Positions 8,939-17,176 of a stretch of 39,647 nt of DNA are shown in pieces (the stretch's first letter is position 1; each line of letters opens with the position of its first letter). The notes beneath the pieces were generated by a model. That model saw nothing but the letters and a program-made list of their open reading frames with translations, was not told the DNA's origin and ran no database searches. The stretch spans positions 1 to 39,647 of the forward strand of contig CADCCB010000029.1 in NCBI GenBank assembly GCA_902799905.1. Reading direction: 5' to 3'. Made by a program: the position numbers and the translations under genes. The DNA comes from an uncultured Prevotellaceae bacterium. Lineage in GTDB: Bacteria; Bacteroidota; Bacteroidia; Bacteroidales; Bacteroidaceae.

Positions 8939-10195
8939 ATGAACGAAATAGGATTTTCACTCGATACCGTATGGATGCTATTGGCAGCCATGTTGGTTTT
9001 CTGGATGCAGCCGGGCTTTGCGCTGTGTGAGGCAGGTTTTACGCGTAGTAAAAACACGGCGAACATCCTGATGAAGAACTTTGTCGACTTCATGTTCGGC
9101 TCGTTGCTGTTCTTCTTCCTCGGCTTCGGCTTTATGTTTGGTGCCGATACCTTGGGTGGTTTTATAGGTATGCCCAACTGGGGCGACCTCTCTTTCTATG
9201 AGAGTGATCTGCCTGTAGAGGGTTTCTTGATTTTCGAGACCGTCTTCTGTGCTACTGCAGCCACCATCGTCAGCGGTGCTATGGCTGAGCGTACTAAGTT
9301 CTCGATGTACCTTATCTATAGTGCAGTCATCTCACTGCTTATCTATCCCATCGAAGGTCACTGGACATGGGGTGGCGGCTGGCTGTGCAACGATGCTGCC
9401 GACGGATTCATGATGACCGTGTTTGGCGATGTCTTCCATGACTTTGCAGGTTCTGCCATCGTGCATAGTGTTGGTGGTGTGCTGGCCCTGATAGGTGCCC
9501 TGGCCCTGGGTCCCCGTATTGGAAAGTATGGTAAGAACAAGAAGAGCAACGCTATCCCTGGTCACAACCTGGCCATGGCCGCTCTGGGTGTCTTCATCCT
9601 CTGGCTGGGATGGTTTGGCTTCAACCCTGGATCGCAGTTGGCAGCCTCTGGCGAGGTGAACCGCATTGCCATCTCTCATGTGTTCCTGACCACGAACCTT
9701 GCTGCCGCTGCTGGTGGTGTGGCTACGATGTTCCTCACTTGGTTCAAATATGGCAAACCGTCGCTCTCTCTGACATTGAACGGTGTGCTTGCAGGATTGG
9801 TGGGTATCACGGCTGGTTGTGACCTCGTGTCGCCTGTAGGTGCTGTGATTATCGGTCTCGTCTGTGGTACCGTGTTGGTGTTTGCAATCGAGTTTATCGA
9901 CCACAAATTGCATATCGACGATCCTGTTGGTGCTTCTTCCGTACATGGCGTCTGCGGTATCCTGGGTACTTTGATGACGGGTCTGCTCTCTACCTCGAAC
10001 GGTGCTTTCTACGGAGGTGGCTGGGGATTCTTCGGTGCTGAGTGCTTCGGCGTACTGGTCATCGACCTCTGGGCTGCTGCCTGCGGATTCATTTTGTTCT
10101 ACGGAATAAAATATATTCACGGTTTGCGCGTTGATAAACGTATAGAAGAGGAAGGTCTCGATGTTTACGAACATGGAGAGTTGTGCTATAACTGA
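8939..10195 (+). CDS. amtB: Ammonium transporter AmtB
   Basis: 418 residues with about eleven hydrophobic segments, typical of the Amt/MEP/Rh family in the inner membrane. The twin histidines of the conduction pore are H176 (IVHSVGG) and H336 (SVHGVCG). No separate signal peptide is obvious; the N-terminus runs straight into the first membrane helix (WMLLAAMLVFWMQPGFALCEAGF). It imports ammonium for glutamine synthetase and is the expected partner of the PII protein encoded upstream. A structured 170-nt spacer separates the two, and an outer membrane barrel gene follows 68 nt downstream. Confidence 0.96.
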   Translation: MNEIGFSLDTVWMLLAAMLVFWMQPGFALCEAGFTRSKNTANILMKNFVDFMFGSLLFFFLGFGFMFGADTLGGFIGMPNWGDLSFYESDLPVEGFLIFETVFCATAATIVSGAMAERTKFSMYLIYSAVISLLIYPIEGHWTWGGGWLCNDAADGFMMTVFGDVFHDFAGSAIVHSVGGVLALIGALALGPRIGKYGKNKKSNAIPGHNLAMAALGVFILWLGWFGFNPGSQLAASGEVNRIAISHVFLTTNLAAAAGGVATMFLTWFKYGKPSLSLTLNGVLAGLVGITAGCDLVSPVGAVIIGLVCGTVLVFAIEFIDHKLHIDDPVGASSVHGVCGILGTLMTGLLSTSNGAFYGGGWGFFGAECFGVLVIDLWAAACGFILFYGIKYIHGLRVDKRIEEEGLDVYEHGELCYN

Positions 10196-10203
10196 TTTTA
10201 GAA

Positions 10204-10261
10204 TTAAGAGTTAAGAATTAAGAGCGGTCGCCTTTGGCGATTAAGAGTTAAAAATTAAGAG
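10204..10261. repeat. Heptamer array between amtB and the barrel gene
   Basis: Three units (TTAAGAG, TTAAGAA, TTAAGAG) at 10204-10224, the dyad TCGCC-TTT-GGCGA at 10228-10240, then three more (TTAAGAG, TTAAAAA, TTAAGAG) at 10241-10261. The array ends two bases before the next ATG. Unit and dyad match those in the glnB-amtB spacer. Confidence 0.9.
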
Positions 10262-10263
10262 TT

Positions 10264-10968
10264 ATGAAAAGGATCGTTTTATTAGCAATGGGTCTGGTCA
10301 TGAGCATGACCACCTTTGCACAGGATGAGATTGAGACAACGGTAAGTGCAGATATCGTAAGTAGTTATATCTGGCGTGGCCAGGACTTGGGAAGTGCTGC
10401 CGTTCAGCCTACGTTGGGCATAGCCTATAAGGGACTCTCGCTGTCGGCATGGGGCAACTACGGACTTGTAGATACCAACGATGCAAAGGAGTTTGACCTG
10501 ACGCTGGCTTACACCATCGGTGGATTCAATGTCGGCATTTCAGACTACTGGTTTGACAGGGGTGGTCTCGACCCGGAAGGCCGCTATTTCAAGTACGATG
10601 CCCACGGTACGAACCATGTCTTTGAGGCCAACGTAGGCTATGACTTCGGCTTCGCTTCGTTACAGTGGTTCACCAACTTTGCCGGCAATGACTATAAGGT
10701 GAACGGCAAGCGTGCCTACAGTAGTTATGTGGAAGTAGGCGTTCCGTTCAAACTTGCTCAAGTCGAATGGGCAGCCACGGCTGGTGCCGTCGTTTCTGAA
10801 AGCGCAGGTTATGGCACTACAGGATTCGCCGTGACCAACCTGTCGCTGAAGGCCACGAAGGATATCAAGATCACGGATTCGTTCTCGATACCTGTATTTG
10901 GACAGATAGTCGGCAACCCGTGTTCACAAAAAGCCTACCTGGTATTTGGATTTACGTTGAGGCCTTGA
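10264..10968 (+). CDS. Outer membrane beta-barrel protein, TorF/Gcw_chp porin-like
   Basis: 234 residues with a signal peptide (cleavage near TTFAQ, residue 20) and a C-terminal strand ending in FTLRP. Alternating hydrophobic/aromatic strands and the N-terminal SADIVSSYIWRGQDLG resemble the TorF (Gcw_chp) family of putative porins. I recall such genes near glnK-amtB in some Proteobacteria, which suggests a role at the outer membrane in uptake of ammonium or small nitrogen compounds; this is inference. It is the last gene of the glnB-amtB unit and is followed by a strong terminator. Substrate and pore activity are unknown. Confidence 0.75.
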   Translation: MKRIVLLAMGLVMSMTTFAQDEIETTVSADIVSSYIWRGQDLGSAAVQPTLGIAYKGLSLSAWGNYGLVDTNDAKEFDLTLAYTIGGFNVGISDYWFDRGGLDPEGRYFKYDAHGTNHVFEANVGYDFGFASLQWFTNFAGNDYKVNGKRAYSSYVEVGVPFKLAQVEWAATAGAVVSESAGYGTTGFAVTNLSLKATKDIKITDSFSIPVFGQIVGNPCSQKAYLVFGFTLRP

Positions 10969-11000
10969 CCTCTGGGCTAGCCTGCTCACGCTGAAAGCAC

Positions 11001-11036
11001 CTCCCTCTGTCGTTGCGGCAGAGGGAGTTCTTTTTA
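11001..11036 (+). terminator. Intrinsic terminator after the barrel gene
   Basis: CTCCCTCTGTC (11001-11011) pairs with GGCAGAGGGAG (11017-11027) around GTTGC, with one G-T pair, followed by TTCTTTTTATT. It separates the glnB-amtB unit from glnN. Confidence 0.92.
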
Positions 11037-11050
11037 TTCTGTGCCCGATA

Positions 11051-11205
11051 ACAGATTGTAACGAAATGGTTGCTTTTGTGTGCAAAGTGATAGCAAATAG
11101 AAAGCAAATACAAGATAATGCTTTACATATTGTCATGTTGATATGATTTTAACATACAAAGAGCAAGCAAATAATGGAATTGTCCTACAAATTGTAGTAC
11201 CTTTG
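11051..11205 (+). promoter_or_regulatory. glnN promoter with the shared nitrogen module (copy C)
   Basis: GCAAAGTGATAGCAA starts at 11082; the left arm 22 nt upstream is degenerate (ACAGATTGT). TTTACATATTGTCA is at 11122-11135 and TAACA at 11150-11154. The -10 TACCTTTG is at 11198-11205, again exactly 116 nt after GCAAAGTG begins. CTACAA-A-TTGTAG (11185-11197) abuts the -10 box. There is no TTTG at -33. Confidence 0.75.
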
Positions 11206-11249
11206 CAGCGAGAAAGAAAAAACTTGAACAGTAAAAAGGTGAATTAATC

Positions 11250-11281
11250 AAAATCGTAAATTGTCAAATAGTAAATTAAAA
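11250..11281. repeat. Octamer array in the glnN leader
   Basis: AAAATCGT, AAATTGTC, AAATAGTA, AATTAAAA lie directly upstream of the glnN start. Similar units occur at 35345-35394. Confidence 0.65.
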
Positions 11282-11286
11282 GATTT

Positions 11287-13500
11287 ATGGAAGCATTAAG
11301 ATTTCAGGTTGTTGGTGAGGCATTCAAGAAGAAGCCTCTTGACGTAAAAGCACCAAGTGAGAGACCTTACGAGTATTTTGGTAAGAAGGTCTTCAATCGT
11401 GAGAAAATGTACAAGTACCTGCCTAAGCAGGTCTATGAAAAGATGATCGACGTGATGGACAATGGTGCCCGTCTGGATCGTGATATTGCCGATGCTGTGG
11501 CTGCTGGCATGAAGCAGTGGGCTGTAGAGAACGGCGTGACCCACTATACACACTGGTTTCAGCCATTGACCGAGGGAACTGCCGAGAAGCACGACTCGTT
11601 TATTGAGCACGACGGCAAGGGTGGTATGGTCGAAGAGTTCACGGGTAAGTTGCTCGTTCAGCAGGAGCCTGACGCTTCGTCGTTCCCCTCTGGCGGCATC
11701 CGTTCCACCTTTGAGGCTCGCGGCTACTCGGCATGGGATCCCACATCGCCCGTCTTTATTATCGATGATACCCTGTGTATCCCCACCGTATTTATATCTT
11801 ATAGTGGTGAGGCACTCGACTATAAGGCACCGCTGCTGCGTGCCCTGCATGCCGTCAACGTGGCTGCTACCGATGTGTGCCACTACTTTGACCCGACGGT
11901 GAAGAAGGTTCAGAGCAACCTCGGCTGGGAGCAGGAGTACTTCCTCGTAGATGAAGGCTTGTATGCCGCCCGTCCTGACCTGTTGCTGACTGGCCGTACC
12001 CTGATGGGACACGACTCGGCCAAGAACCAGCAAATGGACGACCACTACTTCGGCGCTATTCCTGAGCGTGTCGCTGCCTTCATGCGCGACCTGGAGATTC
12101 AGGCTCTGGAACTCGGTGTTCCTTGTAAGACCCGTCACAACGAGGTGGCTCCCAACCAGTTTGAGTTGGCTCCTATCTTTGAGGAGACCAACTTGGCCGT
12201 CGACCACAACATGATGCTGATGTCGCTGATGAAGAAGGTGGCCCGCAAGCACGGTTTCCGTGTGCTGCTCCACGAAAAGCCCTTCGCTGGCATCAACGGT
12301 TCTGGTAAGCACAACAACTGGTCTTTGAGCACAGACAACGGTATCCTGCTGCACGCTCCTGGCAAGACCCCAGAGACAAACCTGCGCTTTGCCACCTTTA
12401 TTGTTGAGACCCTGATGGGTGTCTACAAGCACAACGGTCTGCTGAAGGCTAGTATCATGAGTGCCACCAACGCCCATCGTCTGGGTGCTAACGAGGCTCC
12501 TCCCGCTATCGTCTCTTCATTCCTTGGCAAGCAGGTCAGCGAACTGCTCGACCACATCGAGAAGGCTGACAAGGACTTCCTCGCCATGAGTGGCAAGCAG
12601 GGCTTGAAGATGGACATCCCCGAGATTCCTGAACTGCTGATTGACAATACCGACCGTAACCGTACGTCACCCTTCGCCTTCACTGGCAACCGTTTCGAGT
12701 TCCGTGCCGTAGGGTCTGAGGCCAACTGTGCCAGTGCCATGATCGCCCTGAACAGTGCCGTAGCCGAGGCCCTGGTTGACTTCAAAAAGCGTGTGGATGA
12801 AAAAGTCACAGAGTACACAGAGCAATTGAAGGGCACTGAGCATAACCCCACCTTCCACGCCATCATCGACGTGCTGCGTGAGGATATCAAGACCTGTAAG
12901 CCTATCCGTTTCGACGGCAACGGCTATTCTGACGAGTGGGTGGCTGAGGCAGAGAAGCGTGGTCTGGACGTGGAGAAGAGTTGTCCGAAGATTTTCGAGC
13001 GTTACCTCGACGAGGAGAGCATCAAGATGTTCGAGAGCCTTGGCGTGATGACCAAGAAGGAACTGGAGGCTCGCAACGAGGTGAAGTGGGAGACCTACAC
13101 CAAGAAGATTCAGATTGAGGCCCGTGTGCTGGGCGACCTGTCGATGAATCATATCATCCCTGTGGCAACGCACTATCAGAGTCAGTTACTGAAGAATGTA
13201 GGCAACATGGCTGTTGTCTTCCCCATCGATACTGCCGACAAACTTTCAGCCCGTAATAAGAAAATCATTGAGGAGATTGCAGAACGTACCTCGGCTATAG
13301 AGAAAGGTGTTGAGGAACTTGTTGAGGCTCGTAAGAAGGCCAACAAGATTGAGGGCGAGCATGAGAAGGCTATTGCCTACCATGACAAAGTAGAGCCGAA
13401 ACTCGACGAGATTCGCTACCAGATAGACAAGTTGGAACTCATCGTCGATGATGCCCTCTGGCCTCTGCCTAAATATCGTGAACTGCTGTTCATAAGATAA
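11287..13500 (+). CDS. glnN: Glutamine synthetase type III
   Basis: 737 residues, typical of the large GSIII enzymes common in Bacteroidota. It condenses ammonium and glutamate with ATP. Recognisable blocks are FPSGGIRSTFEARGYSAWDP near residue 138-157, the glutamate/ATP site NGSGKHNNWSLS near 338-349, and NRTSPFAFTGNRFEFRAVGS near 458-477. Together with GltBD it forms the GS-GOGAT cycle, and AmtB/PII feed it ammonium. It is transcribed alone from the module promoter, with an 81-nt leader, and ends in a terminator. GSIII is not controlled by adenylylation as in enteric bacteria, so transcription is a plausible control point. Confidence 0.97.
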   Translation: MEALRFQVVGEAFKKKPLDVKAPSERPYEYFGKKVFNREKMYKYLPKQVYEKMIDVMDNGARLDRDIADAVAAGMKQWAVENGVTHYTHWFQPLTEGTAEKHDSFIEHDGKGGMVEEFTGKLLVQQEPDASSFPSGGIRSTFEARGYSAWDPTSPVFIIDDTLCIPTVFISYSGEALDYKAPLLRALHAVNVAATDVCHYFDPTVKKVQSNLGWEQEYFLVDEGLYAARPDLLLTGRTLMGHDSAKNQQMDDHYFGAIPERVAAFMRDLEIQALELGVPCKTRHNEVAPNQFELAPIFEETNLAVDHNMMLMSLMKKVARKHGFRVLLHEKPFAGINGSGKHNNWSLSTDNGILLHAPGKTPETNLRFATFIVETLMGVYKHNGLLKASIMSATNAHRLGANEAPPAIVSSFLGKQVSELLDHIEKADKDFLAMSGKQGLKMDIPEIPELLIDNTDRNRTSPFAFTGNRFEFRAVGSEANCASAMIALNSAVAEALVDFKKRVDEKVTEYTEQLKGTEHNPTFHAIIDVLREDIKTCKPIRFDGNGYSDEWVAEAEKRGLDVEKSCPKIFERYLDEESIKMFESLGVMTKKELEARNEVKWETYTKKIQIEARVLGDLSMNHIIPVATHYQSQLLKNVGNMAVVFPIDTADKLSARNKKIIEEIAERTSAIEKGVEELVEARKKANKIEGEHEKAIAYHDKVEPKLDEIRYQIDKLELIVDDALWPLPKYRELLFIR

Positions 13501-13573
13501 GCCCTTTTTTTGATTAGACCGACATCCCCTGTGTGAAGGGTAGGTCTTAACTGTTTGAAAGTTTGCGTAGAGG

Positions 13574-13606
13574 AACCCGATGCTGTGATAGCATCGGGTT
13601 TCTTAA
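13574..13606 (+). terminator. Intrinsic terminator after glnN
   Basis: A perfect 11-bp stem, AACCCGATGCT (13574-13584) against AGCATCGGGTT (13590-13600), with a 5-nt loop and TTTCTT after it. Confidence 0.9.
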
Positions 13607-13620
13607 TATGCTGAACGCCT

Positions 13621-13665
13621 ATAAAAACATCCCCGATTCGCAATGAGAACCGGGGATGTTTCTTT
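13621..13665 (-). terminator. Terminator of cysK, possibly bidirectional
   Basis: AACATCCCCG (13626-13635) pairs with CGGGGATGTT (13651-13660). On the minus strand it is followed by TTTTT, closing cysK. On the plus strand TCTTTT follows, so it may also back up the glnN terminator. Confidence 0.88.
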
Positions 13666-13682
13666 TCTGGGATGATGTCTGT

Positions 13683-14630
13683 TTACAGAGGATAGTCCTC
13701 GAAGGCATAAAGAACAGTTGACAGGTAGCGCTCGCCGGTGTCGGGCAGCAGCACTACAATCTTCTTGCCCTTGTTCTCCGGACGCTTGGCCACCTGGATG
13801 GCTGCGTAGAGGGCTGCACCTGCAGAGATACCTACCAGCAGACCTTCGCTCTGTGCAATCTCACGACCTGTGCGGATGGCATCATCGTTGTCCACGTCGA
13901 ATACCTCGTCGATCACTTCGGCATCGTAGGTCTTTGGCACGAAGCCGGCTCCGATACCCTGAATCTTGTGCGGACCGCTCTGGCCACCGTTCAATACGGG
14001 TGACGATTCCGGCTCTACGGCGATGATCTTCACCTTCGGGTTCTGTTCCTTCAGATACTTGCCGGCGCCGCTGATGGTACCACCAGTACCTACGCCGCCG
14101 ATGAAGATGTCCACCTTTCCATCGGTGTCGCGCCAGATTTCAGGACCTGTGGTAGCATAGTGCTTGGCGGGGTTGGCAGGGTTCTCAAACTGCTGCAGGA
14201 TGACGGCACCAGGGATAGAGTCGCGCAACTCCTCGGCGGCGCGGATGGCACCTGGCATGCCGTCCTTACCAGAGGTCAGTCGTACCTCGGCGCCATAGGC
14301 CTTCACGAGGTTACGACGCTCGACGCTCATAGTTTCGGGCATGGTAAGGATAAGATGGTAGCCCTTGACGGCTGATACCAGTGCCAGTCCTACTCCCGTG
14401 TTTCCGCTTGTTGGCTCAATGATGGTAGCGCCGGGCTTCAGGATTCCCTTTGCCTCAGCATCCTCGATCATCGCCAATGCGATACGGTCCTTCACGCTGC
14501 CACCAGGATTAAAAAACTCTACTTTGGCAATAACCGGAGTCTCCAGACCCTTTGCCGTTGAATACTTGTTGAGCTCCAGAAGTGGGGTGTTACCGACGAG
14601 CTCGGTCAGTTGTTTTGCAATCTTACTCAT
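13683..14630 (-). CDS. cysK: Cysteine synthase (O-acetylserine sulfhydrylase)
   Basis: 315 residues, the standard length. It makes cysteine from O-acetylserine and sulfide in the cytoplasm. PLP lysine K47 lies in GGSVKDRIA, the substrate loop PTSGNTG is at 73-79, and [11 protein letters not shown] binds the PLP phosphate. The -10 box on the minus strand is at 14736-14743, and nearly the whole 5' leader is an octamer array. A second sulfhydrylase (metY) lies 8 kb away. The gene is convergent with glnN, and terminators separate them. Confidence 0.96.
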   Translation of the reverse strand: MSKIAKQLTELVGNTPLLELNKYSTAKGLETPVIAKVEFFNPGGSVKDRIALAMIEDAEAKGILKPGATIIEPTSGNTGVGLALVSAVKGYHLILTMPETMSVERRNLVKAYGAEVRLTSGKDGMPGAIRAAEELRDSIPGAVILQQFENPANPAKHYATTGPEIWRDTDGKVDIFIGGVGTGGTISGAGKYLKEQNPKVKIIAVEPESSPVLNGGQSGPHKIQGIGAGFVPKTYDAEVIDEVFDVDNDDAIRTGREIAQSEGLLVGISAGAALYAAIQVAKRPENKGKKIVVLLPDTGERYLSTVLYAFEDYPL

Positions 14631-14659
14631 AATCTTATCCTTTTAAAGTTAAAATATTT

Positions 14660-14723
14660 CGTTTAATCGTTTAATCGTTTATTCGTTCAATCGAGAAATC
14701 GTGAGATCGATGTTACGACTTAT
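14660..14723. repeat. Octamer array forming the cysK leader
   Basis: Eight consecutive 8-nt units, each starting CG: CGTTTAAT (twice), CGTTTATT, CGTTCAAT, CGAGAAAT, CGTGAGAT, CGATGTTA, CGACTTAT. CG is fixed while other positions drift. The array sits between the cysK transcription start and its ATG. Confidence 0.92.
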
Positions 14724-14735
14724 TGTTCGACGGTG

Positions 14736-14743
14736 CAAAGGTA
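14736..14743 (-). promoter_or_regulatory. -10 box of cysK
   Basis: CAAAGGTA on the plus strand reads TACCTTTG on the minus strand. The -33 position is weak (ATTG on the minus strand). Transcription should begin near 14729 and run into the octamer array. Confidence 0.65.
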
Positions 14744-15124
14744 CGGCGTTTTCCGCATTCCCACAATACCATCCACATGTTATTCGCATACCATAAGTAT
14801 GGTATTTTGAGGAAAAGGGGCGGCGCGGGGGCTGAGATGGAGGGGGGTATATGACAAAAATGACAATTTACAAAATTAACAAAATTGACAAATCAGGATG
14901 ATTTTGTTTGAGATATGAGGATAAACTGTAACTTTTGTCATTTTTGTTAATTGTCATTTTGTGCTAATTCCCTGTATATCTGTATATTATTAAATAGGTA
15001 TATTATAATATATATTAACCCCCCTAATAGTAAAGCCCCCACCTGCAAAATGACAAAAATAACGATTAACAAAATTACGTTTTCAAAAAAAAATTTCGCA
15101 AAATTAAATTTTTTGCGAAAAATT

Positions 15125-15155
15125 CTTGTTTTTTCAAATCTTTCTTTTACTTTTG
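15125..15155 (+). promoter_or_regulatory. Promoter of the TPR-AraC regulator gene
   Basis: CTTG (15125-15128), 19 nt, TACTTTTG (15148-15155). The perfect TTTCGCAAAA dyad lies just upstream. The implied leader of about 170 nt contains three direct repeats. Confidence 0.6.
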
Positions 15156-15214
15156 CAGGCGAAAAGGTAAAGCGCCCTTAGGTTATAGAAAATAGGGCCT
15201 CGTAGGAAACCCTC

Positions 15215-15264
15215 GACGAGCAGTATTGCTTCTATTGACGAGCAGCATAGAATCCCTCAACGAG
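15215..15264. repeat. Three direct repeats with 22-nt spacing upstream of the AraC gene
   Basis: GACGAGCAG at 15215-15223, GACGAGCAG at 15237-15245 and AACGAG at 15259-15264. Starts are 22 nt apart each time, two turns of DNA. The first and third are preceded by CCCTC. AraC-type proteins classically bind such direct half-sites, so autoregulation is possible. Confidence 0.6.
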
Positions 15265-15337
15265 ATGGCACTTTTCTAAGACAGGGGTCGCGGCTGCCAA
15301 TAACAAAGTCTAACTAAAGAAACTTTGAGCATTGCTC

Positions 15338-17083
15338 ATGAATAAGTACATTATAATCGCCGTCTTGATGACCTTCTGTGCCTGTAGCAACGACAGACCA
15401 GTCAGACAGTTGGAGCACTTGGGCAATACGCCCTACCAGCAGGACACGATACTGGTGACTTATGCCACACAGCCAGAGCGGGCACTTGCGCTGCTCGACT
15501 CGGCGCTGCTACTGGGTAATATCAGCGACTACCGTGGCCAAGTGATTCGTGCTACGATTTACAGTAAGTCGCTCATGGAGCAACGCCTGGACTCTGCCAT
15601 CCTCATCTGTCAGTCGCTGCTAAGCCACGATTCCGTGCGCAATGCCCCTACGGAGCAGGAGAACATCCTCGACATGCTCATAGTCACTAGTCGTTTGCGT
15701 CACGACGATGAGGCATACCTGCAGTGGGCCACTCAGAAGGTGACGATCTGTCAGCAGCAGGGTGAGGAGACCGAACGCTGGCGCACGGAAGCAGATATCG
15801 GCCTGCTGATGACCTTTCTGGGACAGGTTGACGAGGGGTTCATGAAACTCGACGAGGCTATCAGTCGTCTCGATGGTCCTGGTAGTATAGACCGCATGGA
15901 TGCCTTCATCATTGCCGTCAAACGCAAGATCAACGCCCTCAACGATCTCGGTTGCTATGCTGATGTCATTCCCCTGGCACAGCGCACGCTCGACCGTCTC
16001 GACCATTATGAACAGCATACCAGCGACTATAAAGAGGACAGTTATCGGCTTTCGTGGAGCGACAACCCCGCCGACCGTGACCGCTATCTGGACTTCAGCC
16101 GTGCCCAGGCATGGGGATTCATGGCGCAAGCCTATGCCTTGTTAAGTGAAAAGGGAACAGTGAAAAGTGAAAAATTGGCTGCCGCACAGAAAGCGCGCGA
16201 GTATCTTGCACTCTTCGACCAAAGTGGTTATGGTAAGACCTTCATGGCCCGCCGTTTTATTGCCCCGACACAGATGGCACTGGGTATGTACGACGAGGCG
16301 CTGGAGACCTACGACGAGATGGAGCGTCGCATGGGGACCGACACGCTGAACGACGACTATGCCGTCATCCTCCGTTCCCGTGCTACTGCCGCCTACGCCC
16401 GCGCCACAGCCAATTCTCAATTAAATCAGGCTTACGACCTGATGTCCCGCTACGCCAGTCTCTCGAATATACTCAGCGACAGCCTGCACCGCAGTGAGGC
16501 TCACAACTATGCTGCCCGCTATCATGCCCAAGAGCAGCAGTTGCAGATTCAGGAGAAGGCGGATGAGGCCGAACGCTCTCACATCATCAGCATGGCCATT
16601 GCCGTTATTGCCCTGTTGGCCATCGCCTTCGCCATCTATTTCTTCCGTCAGAAGCGCATCATCAGTGAGAAGAACCATGCCCTTGTCCGCATGATTAATG
16701 ATCAGGCGGAAGTTCTATCTGTTCCCCTTGCCAGCCAGAAGGAGGATGGGGAGAAGGTTTCCATGTTCAACTCCATCGACTCCGTCATCCGCAACGAGCG
16801 TCTCTATGCCAATATCGGCCTGCAGCGTCAGGACATCTGTGACCGTTTTGGCATCAGTCGGCACGCGCTTAACGACCTGTTGGCAGAGCATGCCGACGGT
16901 CTCTCTTTCCCACAATATGTTAATAACATTCGTCTGGAAGAGGCACTCCGACTGCTTCGCAAAGAGACCTCAAAGACTGTCACTACCATTGCCGATGATG
17001 TTGGTTTTACTCCAGCCAACCTGCGCGAACAGTTTAAGAAAAAATATGGTGTGACACCTCTTGAATATCGCCAGAATTTGTAA
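15338..17083 (+). CDS. Membrane-anchored TPR protein with C-terminal AraC-type HTH
   Basis: 581 residues from ATG 15338 (an in-frame TTG at 15332 also exists). The N-terminus MNKYIIIAVLMTFCACSNDRP looks like a lipoprotein signal or anchor. Residues ~30-410 are helical and TPR-like, one membrane helix spans ~415-436 (HIISMAIAVIALLAIAFAIYFF), and an AraC-type helix-turn-helix occupies ~480-581. The layout predicts a periplasmic sensor and a cytoplasmic DNA-binding domain, a one-component design common in Bacteroidota. In-frame heptamers at 16144-16178 encode a lysine-rich segment inside the TPR region. The next gene repeats the HTH domain alone. The ligand is unknown. Confidence 0.88.
   Translation: MNKYIIIAVLMTFCACSNDRPVRQLEHLGNTPYQQDTILVTYATQPERALALLDSALLLGNISDYRGQVIRATIYSKSLMEQRLDSAILICQSLLSHDSVRNAPTEQENILDMLIVTSRLRHDDEAYLQWATQKVTICQQQGEETERWRTEADIGLLMTFLGQVDEGFMKLDEAISRLDGPGSIDRMDAFIIAVKRKINALNDLGCYADVIPLAQRTLDRLDHYEQHTSDYKEDSYRLSWSDNPADRDRYLDFSRAQAWGFMAQAYALLSEKGTVKSEKLAAAQKAREYLALFDQSGYGKTFMARRFIAPTQMALGMYDEALETYDEMERRMGTDTLNDDYAVILRSRATAAYARATANSQLNQAYDLMSRYASLSNILSDSLHRSEAHNYAARYHAQEQQLQIQEKADEAERSHIISMAIAVIALLAIAFAIYFFRQKRIISEKNHALVRMINDQAEVLSVPLASQKEDGEKVSMFNSIDSVIRNERLYANIGLQRQDICDRFGISRHALNDLLAEHADGLSFPQYVNNIRLEEALRLLRKETSKTVTTIADDVGFTPANLREQFKKKYGVTPLEYRQNL
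16144..16178. repeat. In-frame heptamer array in the TPR-AraC gene
   Basis: AAGTGAA, AAGGGAA, CAGTGAA, AAGTGAA, AAATTGG. It encodes about SEKGTVKSEKLA inside the TPR region without breaking the frame. Confidence 0.8.
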
Positions 17084-17109
17084 AATATCTTTATCAATTT
17101 TCTCTTTTT

Positions 17110-17153
17110 ATGCACGCATTTGGTACAGGGCCCAAATGCGTGCATATGTTTTC
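17110..17153 (+). terminator. Intrinsic terminator between the first two AraC genes
   Basis: A perfect 14-bp stem, ATGCACGCATTTGG (17110-17123) against CCAAATGCGTGCAT (17132-17145), with an 8-nt loop and then a T-rich stretch. The ATG at 17110 is part of this stem and not a start codon. Confidence 0.88.
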
Positions 17154-17176
17154 TTCCGAGTTACTTCGTTTTTTAC

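Larger units (their letters stand above)
14744..15337. other. AT-rich intergenic region between cysK and the first AraC gene
   Basis: No convincing gene. Contents in order: a G-rich tract (14816-14847); words of the TGACAAAA type in opposite orientations at ~14852-14892 and ~14929-14962, able to form a large imperfect hairpin; a perfect dyad TTTCGCAAAA / TTTTGCGAAA (15094-15103, 15111-15120); a promoter (-33-like CTTG 15125-15128, -10 TACTTTTG 15148-15155); and a ~170-nt leader with three 22-nt-spaced repeats. A 76-residue ORF at 14951-15181 has biased composition and no support. Confidence 0.7.

Noticed and set aside
11296-12477. A 393-codon ORF antisense to glnN
   Set aside because: Shadow of the highly codon-biased glnN gene; the translation is low in recognisable structure and shows no known domain.
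14660-14723. CRISPR-like array
   Set aside because: Units are 8 nt with no spacers of CRISPR size and no cas genes nearby; it is a simple tandem array.
14951-15181. 76-codon ORF in the cysK-AraC spacer
   Set aside because: Lys/Ile/Phe-rich translation of AT-rich DNA overlapping the promoter and dyad; no sign of selection as a protein.
15162-15337. Riboswitch in the long leader of the TPR-AraC gene
   Set aside because: No known riboswitch core is recognisable; the 22-nt direct repeats fit protein half-sites better.
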